64,000 nucleotides of DNA, taken from the NCBI GenBank assembly GCA_025200525.1, contig CM045767.1, forward strand, positions 117,550,021 to 117,614,020, given 5' to 3'. This document shows, one piece after another, positions 35,043 to 46,406 of the stretch. The stretch's first letter is position 1. Each line of letters opens with the position of its first letter. The notes beneath the pieces are model-generated. The model made no database searches and was not told where the DNA came from. It worked only from the letters and a program-made list of their open reading frames with translations. A program made the translations under genes and the position numbers. The stretch is from Camellia lanceoleosa. Taxonomy: Eukaryota > Streptophyta > Magnoliopsida > Ericales > Theaceae.

Positions 35043-36419
35043 TGTTAACCATATTGTCTAATTTTGATGATGTCTAAAATATTATTTGAAAATTTTAGAT
35101 TTTTTTAATATATATATATTATATATTATTTGACACAAAATATTATCTATTTAAAATATAGGTTGTATGATATATTTGTTATAAATATTATTTAAATGGA
35201 AATATTTTGAAAATATTACTATTTTTTGACAAATTTAAAATTAATTAGTTGTATTATTTTGACAAAATTGATTGATTGGTTGACTATCATTATTCACTTT
35301 TTGATCAATTTAAAATTGATTAATTGTATTATTTTGACAAAATTGATTGATTGATTGTATTATTTTGACAAATGTGATATTGATGAATTGTTTCCTTTTG
35401 ATATACTCACATGGGATGATTGATTATTTTTATTTGAGTTTATTTATAATTTCTTCAATAATTACAAAACTTTTAGAAAAGGGTATATATTTGTATGTCT
35501 AATATAAATATTTTTTTAAAAGAGATTGTACTATACATACAAATATTTTATTAAAAACAACAATGTACATTCAAATGTTTTAATATAAAAATTACTATGC
35601 AATCACTGTGCATTTTTTTTTTTTTGGTTTCTTATGTGAAATGTTTTAAAATGAGTTATTACTATTCATTGATAGCAACCCATAGCCTTTTATTCAAAGT
35701 GTTTGATTTGTTTTTTGAAAATTGAAAAGCACCAACAACCAACTACTATTCTTTTTGAAAAGATGTAGCCATATCTTGAGCATACCCCAGCTACAAACCC
35801 ATGTGAAGGGACTCTAAAGTCGGAAGAAGAGCGTCCCCTCCTCCAACAGATATATATTTTTGGGTATAAATAGAAGTATTGTGTGTGGAGAAAAATTAAG
35901 AACTTGAAGAAAAAAAAAATTCTGTATGCTCCAAAATTTTGAGTGTATTGTATTTTGCACTTTCACTTTCAGATCTAAGTGTAGTCTTTGTTCTTACACT
36001 TTTATATCTACTCTTTGTGAGAGAATTATTATAAAAGATGGTTAAAGTACCTTTTATTTTTATTCATTATTTTGTGAGAAAATTTTGTAAGGGTAAGACA
36101 TTTATTATTGAGTGAGGCTCAATAGATAAAAATAAGACCTGTGTAAAATCCACAAGCTGGGTGAAGCCTTGGTGGTGTATTGATTCATTTTGATAGTGAA
36201 GAAATTCAAGAAGATTTCTTGGGGAGTGGACACAGGCCCAGCATGCTGAACTATTATAAATCTCAGTGTTTGATTTTCTCTCTCTATCTCTCTTACTTTT
36301 ATATTGATAATTATTGTTTTGTTTTTTATTTTGAATATTGTGTTTATTATTTTTTAATATTGTAAACTTTTTTAATAACCCAATTCACCTCCCTCTTAGA
36401 TTGCTTACCTGGGATAACA
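35043..36419 (+). repeat. 5' LTR of copia element 2
   Basis: Aligns along its whole length with 56701-58073, with only scattered differences. TATA box TATAAATAG at 35865-35873. The same box is at 57517-57525 in the 3' LTR. Starts TG and ends CA. Confidence 0.93.
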
Positions 36420-36421
36420 AT

Positions 36422-36434
36422 TGGTATCAGAGCC
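36422..36434 (+). promoter_or_regulatory. Primer-binding site of copia element 2
   Basis: TGGTATCAGAGCC, two bases after the 5' LTR, is the standard complement of the initiator-Met tRNA 3' end. Confidence 0.92.
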
Positions 36435-36475
36435 TAGACTCTAGTTTGTGTGACTTAACCGTCTTAGAGTAGATC

Positions 36476-38250
36476 ATGGCAACCCCTAGTTATTTTTTAT
36501 TTGAGGGACAAACATCCAATACGCCACAACTATTTAGCAGCAAAAATTTTAGCTATTGGAAAACTAAGATGACAATGACCATACATGTTCAATCTAATGA
36601 TTATGAATGCTGAAAAATTATTTGCAATGGTCTAAAAATTTCTACCAAAACTGTAAGTGGCCTTAAGGTACCAAAACCTGAAGATGAGTGGAATGAATCA
36701 GATTCTAGAATGGCCCAAATTAATCTCAAACCCATAAACATTTTGTACTGCGCCTTAGATGCCAGCGAGTTCAACGAAATTTCCACATGTAAAACTGCAA
36801 AATAAATTTGCGATAAGCTTATAGTGACTCATGAGAGAACCGAACAAGTTAAAGAATCTAGAGTCAGTTTGCTAGTCCATAATTATGAACTCTTTAAAAT
36901 GAAGCTTGATGAAACTATTTCTCAAATGTTTACTCGCTTTACTGATATTATTAGTGGTTTAACTTCTCTTGGCAAAATATATACTAATGCTGAGATTATA
37001 AGAAAAGTGCTGCCAAAAAGTTAGAAGACAAAAGTCAATTGCCATTATCGAAGCCAAGGATTTATCAAAGCTAAGTCCAGATGAGTTAATGGGATCTCTC
37101 TTAACTCATTAGTTTATAATACAAGAAGGAAAGGAAAAGCAGGACAACAACAAGAAGAAATAAATAGCCTTCAAATCCACTTCGAAACATCAAGAGGATG
37201 AGGAAGATGATTCGGATGATGATGAGGAAATGACATTCATCACTAGGAAGTTCAAAAGGTTTGTGAAAAAGAAACATTGTGTGCGAAATTTTTTCAGAAA
37301 AGGCTTCAACAATAGGGAATTTCAAATGGGAGAAAATTACAAAAAATTTGAAGTTACCTGCTACAAATGCAACAAACCTGGATACTACAAAACAGAATGT
37401 CCGGAACTTAACAAACAATTCAAGAAGGACAAGAAGAAGCCATGATTGTAGCATGGGGAGAAGATAGCGATGAAAGCGACTCAGAAACCAAAGTTTGGAA
37501 AAACGAGGTTACTAATCTATGATTAATGGCACTTGGAAACGAAGATAAGGTAAATGACGAATCTTTTATGTTTGATGAATTACAATCAGTTTTTGATGAA
37601 TTACATGTTGAATTTAAAAAACTTAGTTTGAAAAGTATCTATCAAAAGAAAGTGATTTCAAGTTTATCAAAAGAAAATGAATCCTTAATTTTGAAGATAA
37701 ATGCTTTAGAAAATGAAGCTATGAAAATGAAAAAGGAAAATGATATTTTAACTCGAAAAGAGCCTTCAATTTCTAAGAAACGATTAGTTGTATTGCAAGA
37801 AGAAAATGAGTCTAAAAAAGAAGCAAATTGTTTTGCAAGAAAATATCAAAGACTTGAAAAATACTCTTTCAAAATTCACTCAAGATAGAGAAACTTTAGA
37901 TAAAAATTTTAAAAATCAAAATCGTACTTTTGGTAGAGTCGGAATTGGATATAAACTTTTTTCAAAAGTAAAAACTGCCAAAAATGGTTTTGTGCATGCA
38001 TCTTCTAGTGTTTCTCATCTCACATGCATTTTTGTGGTACAAAAGGTCATATTTTACCATCATGTCCTATTAAAAGAAATCCCTTTGCTAAAATAAAAAA
38101 GATGTGGGTTCCTAAAGATATTTCAACTCTGTCAAATTCTAACTTTTACAGACCCAAGAAAATATGGGTACCAATAGAAAAATCAAATTTTTGTAGATAT
38201 GTTTCAAGACAAAATCCAGTAACGATAGATAATATCTTGACAGTGTATGC
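36476..38250 (+). pseudogene. Copia element 2 gag with coiled coil and two zinc knuckles
   Basis: ATG at 36476. The N-terminal part includes FSYWKTKMTMTI, then a UBN2-type capsid segment (RTEQVKESRVSLLVHNYELF, ISQMFTRFTDIISGL, 36824-37024). First knuckle at about 37355-37400 is CYKCNKPGYYKTEC, with Tyr in place of the metal-binding His. A coiled-coil stretch rich in Lys/Glu/Asn follows (37526-37888). A second knuckle (CGTKGHILPSCP, about 38035-38075) is followed by a repeated K(M/I)WVP motif. Premature stops include TGA and TAA codons near 36610 and 36800. Function in an intact element: capsid assembly and RNA packaging. Confidence 0.82.
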
Positions 38251-38423
38251 TCAAGGCACATGACCAGAAATAAAGTTATGTTCGCCATACTTCAATAAAA
38301 GGATGGCAGATATGTAACCTTCGGCGATAATAGTAAAGGAAAAATCATTGGTGTAGGTAGTATTGGTAAAAATCCTTCTTCTATTATAGAAAATATTTTA
38401 CTTGTTGAAGGTTTAAAACATAA
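38250..38423 (+). pseudogene. Copia element 2 protease, cut by the gypsy insertion
   Basis: Carries YVTFGDNSKGKIIGVGSIGK and LLVEGLKHN, the conserved segment after the copia protease active site. The frame stops at the gypsy insertion (38424) and continues at 50626 with HNLLSIS, a stop where Gln is expected, then LYDKGNRVIF. The Asp active-site segment upstream (CSRHMTRN) is frameshifted. Confidence 0.75.
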
Positions 38424-38891
38424 TGTGGGGACATATTTTGAGAGTGACAGCACGTGGCTAAGGTGATGCCGAAGTATCAGCCGAGGTGCCACGTGGCATG
38501 GTCATGACGCCGAGGTGATCTCGGCTAGGCCGAGGTTATCTGCGGAGATATCGGAATTCGGGATATTCAGATAGAGGACAAGAGTCCTAGAATAGGGGAG
38601 GACTTCAGTCTGGATAAAGATAGAGCTCTTAGGGAGTTTATCTCTATCTAGCTGGAAGTCCAAGATGAGCATTGAACCAAAATCCATTGAAGTTAAGCTT
38701 CTACAGGGATCAGGTTAATGCTGGCTATAAAAGTAAGGCACTGACTTGATCGTTGGAGTGCCCCTGGGTGGACGAACCACCGCCAGATTCTTATCTTTCT
38801 GTGAAAGGTTGTTCAGGCTTAATCTATTTTGCCGGTGCTCTCCTGCTGAGTATTCCTTGTTTGGTTATGTGGTCAAAAATCAACACCCACA
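38424..38891 (+). repeat. 5' LTR of the gypsy element (468 bases)
   Basis: Starts TGTGGGGACATATTTTGAG and ends ACACCCACA. TATA box TATAAAAG at 38726-38733. Compared with the 3' LTR it lacks about 80 bases after AAGTAAGGCA; the missing block is bounded by CAC on both sides in the longer copy. Confidence 0.93.
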
Positions 38892-38910
38892 ATTTGGCGT
38901 CATCTGTGGG
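38892..38910 (+). promoter_or_regulatory. Primer-binding region of the gypsy element
   Basis: ATTTGGCGTCATCTGTGGG directly follows the 5' LTR. It is one change from the ATTTGGCGCC-type sequence commonly found at this place in plant gypsy elements. I do not assign the tRNA. Confidence 0.7.
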
Positions 38911-38931
38911 AATCGTAAGGAGAATAGATGG

Positions 38932-40720
38932 CCAATGACAGGCAGAAAGAGAAGATTAGGGACGACATCCCTAGTGGGAGTGGTAAACACGCCGATCCTA
39001 ACGTTGAGGAGGAAAACTGTAATGAAGAACCTCGGGATTAGAATCTCGGGGAAAATGACGTTGGTCAACAGGGAGACGTACCGAAGAAAGTAGGCCGATG
39101 TGAGTATTACAACAAAAGCGACCCCCCAGGTATGGAAAGCTAGATGCCTAAGGAGGGACGGTGAGATGAAAGGAATGCCAAACAAGTTGGCAGACCTACA
39201 ATCGGTTGTCAACTTCATGATGTAGAATAATGTTATACAACCATTGTTTCCATTGAAGGACATGCCGATTCCAGCTGCCAAGAATGATGCCCAGAAAAGG
39301 GGGCAGAAAGCAGTCTCTACAGTCTCTCAGCATGACAGGACAAAAGAACATTCTCACCGGTCTTCGCGGAAAGTCGGGCAAAGAGAGTCAATGAGAGGAG
39401 AGTCTTAGAGGACACCTCGTGCCAAGGGAACTTATGTCAAGGAATATCGGCATGTTTAAGGGAATGAGCTTTGTTTTGACACAATGAATGAAGGGAGATC
39501 CAAGAGGACTCATAACAACACTGGGAGCAGTGCACCAAAAAGGCTGAAATCCGTTAACAGTCGAGCTCCTGGTCAAACTAAGGAGGATTTGAGGGACTAC
39601 CTCCAGAGGAAGCGACAAGATGCCGAGGTCACATCTCTGGTCAAGCCAAGAACGTCGTTCTCAATAGAGTTGGATAAGTTTGAGGCCCCAAAAAGGTTTC
39701 ACATGCTGAGGTTCTAGATATATAACGGTAAGTCCGATCCAAACTTTCATGTTGGCTTATATTTGAATTCAATGGCACTGTATACCGGGAACGAACCATT
39801 GCTCTGCAAGGTGTTCCCCTTATCCTTTAGGGAAATCGCATCAGATTGGTTTCATAAGTTGCTGAAAGGAACTGTGAAAAGTTAGAAAGGCCTGGCTGAG
39901 ATGTTTGTGGCCAGGTTTGTTATAAAAAAAACTACAACCGTTGGGGATGGACTCCCTAATGGCTTAGAAAATTGGCAAATATGAAAGCCTTAGGGTTTAT
40001 GCCAAAAGGTATTATGAGGTGTTCAACCGAATACCAGGATGCAACTAGGAGTTAGCGGTTGTATCTTTTAAGAATGGCCTGGAGGATGACTGCATGCTTC
40101 GAAAGTCATTGGAGAAGACGCTGCCAAAGAGTATAGAAGAAGTCATGGCAAGGATCGAGAAATATGCCAGAGCAGAAGAGGATACACTAGGAACAAAGGC
40201 GTCAAAGTAGGAGAAGAGGAACGGCTCGTCGAAGCGAGACCGAGGTAATACAAATTTTAATGGACAAGAAACAGGACTGAGGGCTGCACAGACAGTCACC
40301 ACTATGTTCCGGATCCCGGTGTATAAGGTCTTGGAAAGAATCAGGAACCAGCCATATTATAGAGCACCAAAGAAGATTCCTGGCTAATTTATAGAAAGAA
40401 GCCTTGGGAAGCACTGTGCCTACCACAATGAGTATGGGCACCTGACTCAGGGGTGCAGAGCCCTGAAGATGCATCTGGAAGATCTGGTTAGACAAGGTCA
40501 CTTAAGAGATCTAGTAGATAAAGCTAGAATGAGGGAAGAGTAGGCAAGGCTGCCCCAGGCACAGACAACACCACCTCCACCAGCGACACAACCGCAAGCA
40601 GACAGACCTCGAGTGATCAATGTGATTCACTCGAGGGTCAATGAGAACGAGGTGCGTGGGGAGACTCAGAGGGTGAAGCACTTACAATACGTGTATCAGG
40701 TCTAGCAAAAGAGGCCTAGG
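38932..40720 (+). pseudogene. Gypsy gag
   Basis: A likely start is the ATG at about 38931. Recognisable capsid region at about 39720-40200 (LNSMALYTGNEPLLCKVFPL, then REIASDWFHKLLKGTV, the retrotransposon gag pattern). A Cys/His segment YHNEYGHLTQGC is near 40420-40455, followed by a Pro/Gln-rich linker. Many frameshifts, and stops such as TAG at 40541-40543 and 40703-40705 in one frame where CAG is expected. An intact protein would form the capsid. Confidence 0.75.
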
Positions 40721-40729
40721 ACAGACGAG

Positions 40730-41085
40730 TACCAGGGACCAATGGTGTCCTTTACGGAAGCTGATCTAGACATAGTACAATATCTACACAACGATGCTTT
40801 GGTGGTATCCCTCAAGATTGGAGAATGCTAGGTAAGGTGTGTTCTGATTGACCAAGGCAGCTCTTGTGACATCATGTATGTCAAATGTTACAAGGAGCTC
40901 GGCCTTCATCGAGATGATTTGGAGCAGTCCAATAGCCCAATGTTCGGGTTCAGTGGAGCTCCGACATGGCCCCTAGGAGCAATAAATCTGGAGGTGTAGG
41001 TAGGCACCAAAAAAGTAAGCACAGAGTTCACAGTAATTGACACCCCCTTCCCGTATAATGTTATCTTGGGAAGGCCATGGTTGCA
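40730..41085 (+). pseudogene. Gypsy aspartic protease
   Basis: Frame with VRCVLIDQGSSCDIMY (retropepsin-like active site, D-Q-G-S-S), then FSGAPTWPLGAINLEV and FTVIDTPFPYNVILGRPWLH. TAG at 40829-40831 and 40997-40999, in the same frame as the gag stops above, replace expected Gln codons. Cleaves the Gag-Pol polyprotein in active elements. Confidence 0.78.
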
Positions 41086-42150
41086 CGCAGTAAGGGTTGT
41101 TCCTCAACACTACACCAACTATTGCGGTTCCCAACAGAGCATGGAATTGAGAAGGTCAGAGGGGATCAGGTGCAAGTAAAGAATTGCTCCATGGCAACAA
41201 TGAAATCCACCTGCAATGTACGAGAAGGAGAAATAGTAGAGATTGAGGATGAGGACATAGAGGTTCTGGATGAAATCGGCAAAGAGTTGGTCGACAAAAG
41301 CGAGGAAGCCTTAAAGAAGATCCTGGTCCAACAATTGGATGAAGAACGCTTCTTCTTTCTCAGCTCAGGTTTGGCCGAGGAGGAGGAGGAGGAGGAGGAG
41401 GAGGAGGAGAGGGAGTTAGAGTCATTCTTGCGAGCAAACATAGAGGTGTTTGCCTGGACGCTATACGAGATGCCTGACATTGATCCCAAGGTCACTTGCC
41501 ACAGACTAAATATAGACAGGTTAGCCAAACTTGTCATTCAGCGAGCAAGGAGGTCGATGTTGGTCCATGTGGAGGTAGTCGACTCGGAGCCATTCGTGAA
41601 GTAAATTACCCAACTTGGTTGTCAAACATAGTTGTTGTGAAAAAGAAGAATGGGAAGTGGAGGGTCTGCGTAGACTTTACTAGCCTGAATAAGGCTTGTC
41701 CCAAAGACAGTTTCCTACTCCCCAAGATCGATCAATTGGTGGATGCCACTTCAGGGCATGGAATGATGAGCTTCTTGGACGCTTATAGGGGGTACCATTA
41801 GATAGCAATATACCCCCTTAATGAGGAGAATACTGCATTTATCACACCAAAAAGGCTGTATTGCTACAGAGTGATGCCTTTCGGGTTGAAAAATGCAGGA
41901 GCAACCTACTAGAGGTTGGTGACCAAGATGTTCAGACATCTAATCAGTAAAACAGTGGAAGTATACATTGATAACATGGTCATGAAGACCAAAGAACATG
42001 AGAATCACCTGGCCGACTTGAAAGCAGTTTTCGATATCCTTAGAACATATCGGCTCCGACTCAATGCTTCGAAATGTGCATTTGGAGTTAGGTCTGGTAA
42101 GTTCCTGGATACTTGGTTACCAAAAGGGGTATTGAGGCAAGCCCAGATCA
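41077..42150 (+). pseudogene. Gypsy reverse transcriptase
   Basis: An N-terminal linker frame (41077-41604) includes a (GAG)n tract (about 41377-41410) encoding about 11 Glu, then HRLNIDRLAKLVIQRARR. RT proper: REVNYPTWLSNIVVVKKKNG, FTSLNKACPKDSF, MSFLDAYRGYH, TAG (41799-41801), then MPFGLKNAGATY, TAG (41910-41912), RLVTKMF. The active site reads YIDNMVMK, with Asn for the second catalytic Asp (G to A). Both TAG codons are in the same frame and replace Gln. Dead enzyme. Confidence 0.85.
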
Positions 42151-42880
42151 AATCAAGGCTACCCTGGACTTGAAAAGCCCAACGTCGGCAAAACAAGTGC
42201 AGATGCTAACAAGAAGGGCCGCAGCCCTCAATAGGTTTATAAATAGAAGTTTAGATAAATGTAAACCATTTTTCAGTTTATTAAAGAAGGCTACAGATTT
42301 TTTGTGGACAGAAGAGTGCAAAGTCGTCTTGACCGACTTGAAGAAGTACCTGACAACAGCTCCAGTTCTGTCAAATCCAGTACTTGGAGAGAAGCTATTC
42401 TTATACTTGGCCGTTTCAGAGCATGCAGTGAGTGCAGTCATAATCAGAGAAGAGAAGGGAGAAGAAAGGGTTATATACTATGTGAGTAAAACCCTAACAG
42501 GCGCAGAGACCACGTACTTACCCTTGGAAAAATTGACATTGGCCTTAGTGATGACTTCCAAAAAATTGAATCATTACTTCCAAGCCCACAAGATTGTGGT
42601 ATTAACTGAGCATCCCTTGAAGTCCCTGTTGCAGCAAGGAGATCTGACAAGCAGGGTAGCCAGATGGGCAGTGGTATTGGGTCAGTATGACTTAGAGTTT
42701 AGGCCTAGAACAACAATCAAAGGCCAGGTTCTAGTCGATTTTGTGGCTGAGTTCACACCCAGTGCAATCCCACGTCGGGCTCCGGTGAGCCACGACTTAG
42801 GGTGTCCAGGGGAACAAGAAGAGACCCAGCTGGGAATAAAAAACCCCACAGCAGAACAGAAGAAAAAAGAGAAACCCAAG
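42150..42880 (+). pseudogene. Gypsy RNase H (Ty3 type) and connection domain
   Basis: Frame 42113-42952 carries TAKQVQ-like connection sequence (LTRRAAALNRFINRSLDKCK), then LSNPVLGEKLFLYLAVSEHA, VIYYVSKTLTGAETTYLPLE, HPLKSLLQQGD and GQYDLEFRPRTTIKGQVLVD. This is the RNase H that follows RT in all Ty3/gypsy elements and degrades the RNA strand of the hybrid. Confidence 0.85.
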
Positions 42881-43470
42881 CCCTGCGATATTTACATTGG
42901 TGACTTCTTTCGGTTGTTGATGGGAGTTCAAACTGTCAAGGAGCGGGGGTAGGAGTAGTGTTAGTATCACCAGATGGGCAAATGTTGGAACAATCTATTC
43001 ATTTAGAGTTCAAGGCCGCAAACAATGAAGCAAAATACGAAGTACTGATCGTAGGATTGAAGTTAGCAGCATCAATGGAAGTCGACGAGGTGGTAGTCTT
43101 TTGTGACTCCCAACTTATTGTGAACTAGGCAACAAGCGAGTATGCAACCCGAGATGAAAGAATAATAGCCTATGTTAAAGAAGTTGTTAGACGGCTAGCC
43201 TTATTTCAAGATTGCCGACTACAGCAGGTTAGCCGAGATGACAACAGCCATGTTGATGCCTTGGCTAACCTGGCTAGTGCAATGAAATCAGGGGAGGCAA
43301 GGACAATAATGGTTGACTATTTGTTTGGCCCAAGTGAGGAACCACTGATCACAGAGTATGAAGTAATGTGTGTGGAGATGGGTCCAAGTTGGATGGATGC
43401 AATAGTGATGTTTCTTAGGGACGGAAAACTACAGATGATCGCAAAGAGGCGCATAAAACCAGACTGAAGT
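42880..43470 (+). pseudogene. Gypsy second, archaeal-type RNase H (aRH)
   Basis: After CDIYIGDFF (about 42882-42908) a frameshift leads into VLVSPDGQMLEQSIHLEFKA, NNEAKYEVLIVGLKLA and VVFCDSQLIVN, then TAG (43126-43128, Gln expected) and VSRDDNSHVDALANLAS. This is the additional RNase H found in plant Tat elements, placed between the first RNase H and integrase as expected. The frame is broken. Confidence 0.85.
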
Positions 43471-43489
43471 CGGCAAGGTTTAGCCTAAC

Positions 43490-44630
43490 AGCAGAAGGAC
43501 ATCTCTACAGAAGGTTTTTTACTGGTCCCCTTTTGAGGTGTGTGCATCCCTCCCAAGTTGAAGACTTCTTGTATGAAATACATAAAAGGGTATGTAGAAG
43601 CCATGTTGGGGACAAATCACTTGCTCATAAGGCCATTACTCAGGGGTACTGGTGGGCCTACATGCAAAAGGATGCTGAAGCCTACGTTAGAAAGTGTGAC
43701 AAGTGTCAAAGGTTTGCACCCTTGATACATAAACCAGCAGCATATTTGAACCCAGTATCCAGTCCTTGGCCATTTTCCCAGGGGGGCATGGATCTTGTTG
43801 GACAACTATCCCAAGCAACTGGGCAAATGAAGTTTCTGATGGTAGCAACTGATTACTTCACAAAGTGGGTAGAAGCTGAACCCCTTGCTACGATTCGAGA
43901 TATTGATGTAAATAATTTCATATGGAAGAACATCATTATCAGGTTTGGGATTCCAAGGGCAATAATAGCAGACAATGGCACTCAGTTTGACAGTAAGTTA
44001 ATTAAAAGCTTCTGTGCAAAGTACAAAATCAAGAACTACTACTCTATTCCAAGTTTCCCTCAGAGTAATGGTCAGGCAGAAGCATCCAATAAGACTATCT
44101 TGGATGGGATCAAAAAGAGGTTGGAAACAGCAAAGAGAAAGTGGGTGGAGGAGTTGCCCAATGTACTCTGGGTATATTGGATTATGCCGAGAAGGTCAAC
44201 TGGGAAGTCTCCATTTGCCATGACTTATGGCACTGAAGCAGTTATCCTACTGGAAGTCAGCATTCTAAGGATTAGAACCCAGGGAGTAGAAAATGGTTCT
44301 AATGAGGCATTCTTAGCCCGAGACCTAGACCAATTGCAGGAGAAAAGAGAGAGAGAGCAGCAATTCGGCTAGAAGCATACCAGCAACACCTCGCTAGGGC
44401 TTACAACAAGAAGGTCAACTCAAGAGAGTTCAAAGTTGGGACCTTGTGCTAAGGAAAGTAGTTGGCAACAAGAAGGATCCTAGGGAGGGCAAGCTTGGCC
44501 GAAATTAGGAGGGGCCTTATAGAATTATCTCGGTCGCCGGCAATGGGGCATATCGACTTGAAGACAGTGAGGGCAAAGAGTTGCCGAGACCCTAGAACAC
44601 TTGCAACTTGAAGTTTTTCTATCATTAGAT
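43490..44630 (+). pseudogene. Gypsy integrase
   Basis: Frame 43533-44372. H2C2 zinc finger (HKRVCRSHVGDKSLAHKAI to CDKCQRF), catalytic core with GGMDLVG, VATDYFTKWVEAEPLA, IIADNGTQFDS and FPQSNGQAEASNKTI, so D, D and E are present. After a frameshift at about 44370 the C-terminal region continues (AYNKKVNSREFKVG to NTCNLKFFY). TAG at 44506-44508 and 44593-44595 replace Trp. No chromodomain seen, as expected for Tat elements. Confidence 0.85.
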
Positions 44631-44730
44631 TTTGTTTTTTCGAAGTTTATGTCATTAGCCGAAGTAATAATAAAATTTTAGCTTGATTATTGTGAATTTG
44701 AAATTTGGGTGCTAGGACTGACCAGTCATT

Positions 44731-44916
44731 TGGCGATGTTTCTGATTGAAACATGACGAATAACTTAGACTTATTATATGGCAGGGTTGAATTACACTTG
44801 CATATAATAGAGTTGAACTAAGTTGGCGATGTTTCTGATTAAAACATGACAAATAACTTAGACTTATTATATGGTAGAGTTGAGTTATACTTGCATATAA
44901 TAGAGTTGAACTAAGT
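44731..44916 (+). repeat. 93-base tandem duplication after gypsy pol
   Basis: The unit beginning TGGCGATGTTTCTGATT occurs at 44731 and 44824. The second copy differs from the first mainly by G/A and C/T transitions. Confidence 0.88.
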
Positions 44917-45524
44917 TGAATTGAAACTAGACTTGCCTTGTCGGCAGAGTAAAACTCCGAATGGAACTAAGTGTGCTTTACTTGGATTAACAGAGAAACC
45001 AAGGTTGAACACCTCGGCTAAGCTTTGTTCGGATATGACTTCGGCGAAAGGCTATAAACACTTAATGTGAACTTAAGAGAAACTTAGGTTCACATTAGGG
45101 GGCAGAAAGCAGGAGAATGATGAATAAACTTAAAAAGTTAAAAATTTGAGAGATTGGGACTTGTTTACAAGCTAGAATTGGCTTAACATTTGTTGAAATT
45201 TCAGAAAAATTTACAAGTTGAAGTTAGCCGAGGTAATTATAAAGTGTGAAGTCTTAATAGAAGACAGTATCTGGAGGTAAAAAAGCAATTGTTGACTGAA
45301 TAACACTTGTAAAAATATTTTAATGTTTTTAAGTGTTATCTGAGGTATGCCAATGGTTGGCCAAGGAAAACATTCAAGGTTTATATCTGAGGTATTATAT
45401 CCCGGAGTTATTATACAGTTAAGGTATACTTTGAAGAAATGCAAAAATATTATAAGTATAGAAGCAGGAAATGCATGAAAGAAAGTAGTAAACATGCATA
45501 GAAGAAAAGAAGAAGGCACACATT
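44917..45524. other. Gypsy post-pol spacer, no gene seen
   Basis: Non-coding spacer between the integrase end and the inserted solo LTR. No reading frame with a recognisable motif. Confidence 0.5.
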
Positions 45525-45529
45525 CAACC

Positions 45530-46274
45530 TATACGGGAAAGAAATACACCTCCTCGTATAATCCTGTTGATCAAGTCTGCGCTCCTCCGTACGACGTCGC
45601 TTTATCACCTGAAAACACAAACGCGAGCTAGCCGGCGGGTGTGTGTCGGAAACCTCTCCGATGCCTAAGTCAGTAAGCTTGACAAATAGACAAAAGCTCT
45701 GTGTATTCAGAAAACAAAGTTGTGTTACCTCTCCAAAGGTGATATAGGTGAGCTTTTATAGGTTTCGCATGGCATAATCCTGGTAGGACTCTTACTCCTC
45801 CATGTAGAGTCCTCCTAGGATTCATACTCCTGAGAGATAACGCTTCTCTCAACATCCCCCTCACTGCTTAAACCAAGTGAGATGGTTTTTCCTCAACCGA
45901 ACTACCTTACGACCGAAGTAACATTTGCCATGTTAGACTGACCGGAGTGACCACCCTATATGCCAGTTCGGCTCTGCCTTACTGTCTCCTACCTCGGCTC
46001 TCCATACTACGACCGAGCTATCCATAGAAGATACTTGCCGAACTAACTCAGGACAGTCAAGAAGATAGCTTCTCTTACTTCGGCTAGAAGACCCAACCGG
46101 GCTAGTCGAAGCACACTTCTGACTGAGATAACAAACTTCTGTGACCGAACTAATTACCTCGGACTCGTGGACCGGACTGGTTTTAAGGCCTATTAACTCA
46201 ACCTCTTCTACTACGGCCCACAACAGCCCATATATCTAGTTCGGCCCAATTTACCTGTATAAATCACCCTCACA
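45530..46274 (-). mobile_element. Solo LTR (745 bases) in the gypsy element, minus strand
   Basis: Flanked by CAACC on both sides (45525-45529 and 46275-46279). On the minus strand it starts TGTGAGGG and ends CCCGTATA, where TA probably replaces CA. It has a TATA box (CTATAAAAG, plus about 45755-45763) and a typical LTR downstream region (GCATCGGAGAGGTTTCCG). No internal element sequence flanks it, so it is a solo LTR left by recombination. Confidence 0.85.
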
Positions 46275-46406
46275 CAACCCTTGGAAGAAAAAAGACTGGC
46301 ATTCAAGAAAAAGATTACTTGTTCAATTACAAAAGGGGCACATCGGCCAAATATAAAGCTAAACATTGTTTAGACAAAATAGAGGTACAACTGAAAGAAG
46401 AAAATT

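Noticed and set aside
37101..37454. Hydrophobic minus-strand frame that looks like a membrane protein
   Set aside because: Antisense of the Lys/Glu-rich copia gag; antisense of such codons gives Phe/Leu-rich strings.
39196..40501. Minus-strand open frames within gypsy gag
   Set aside because: Shadow frames of the plus-strand gag; no independent motif.
42148..42441. Minus-strand open frame opposite gypsy RNase H
   Set aside because: Shadow of the real plus-strand RNase H coding sequence.
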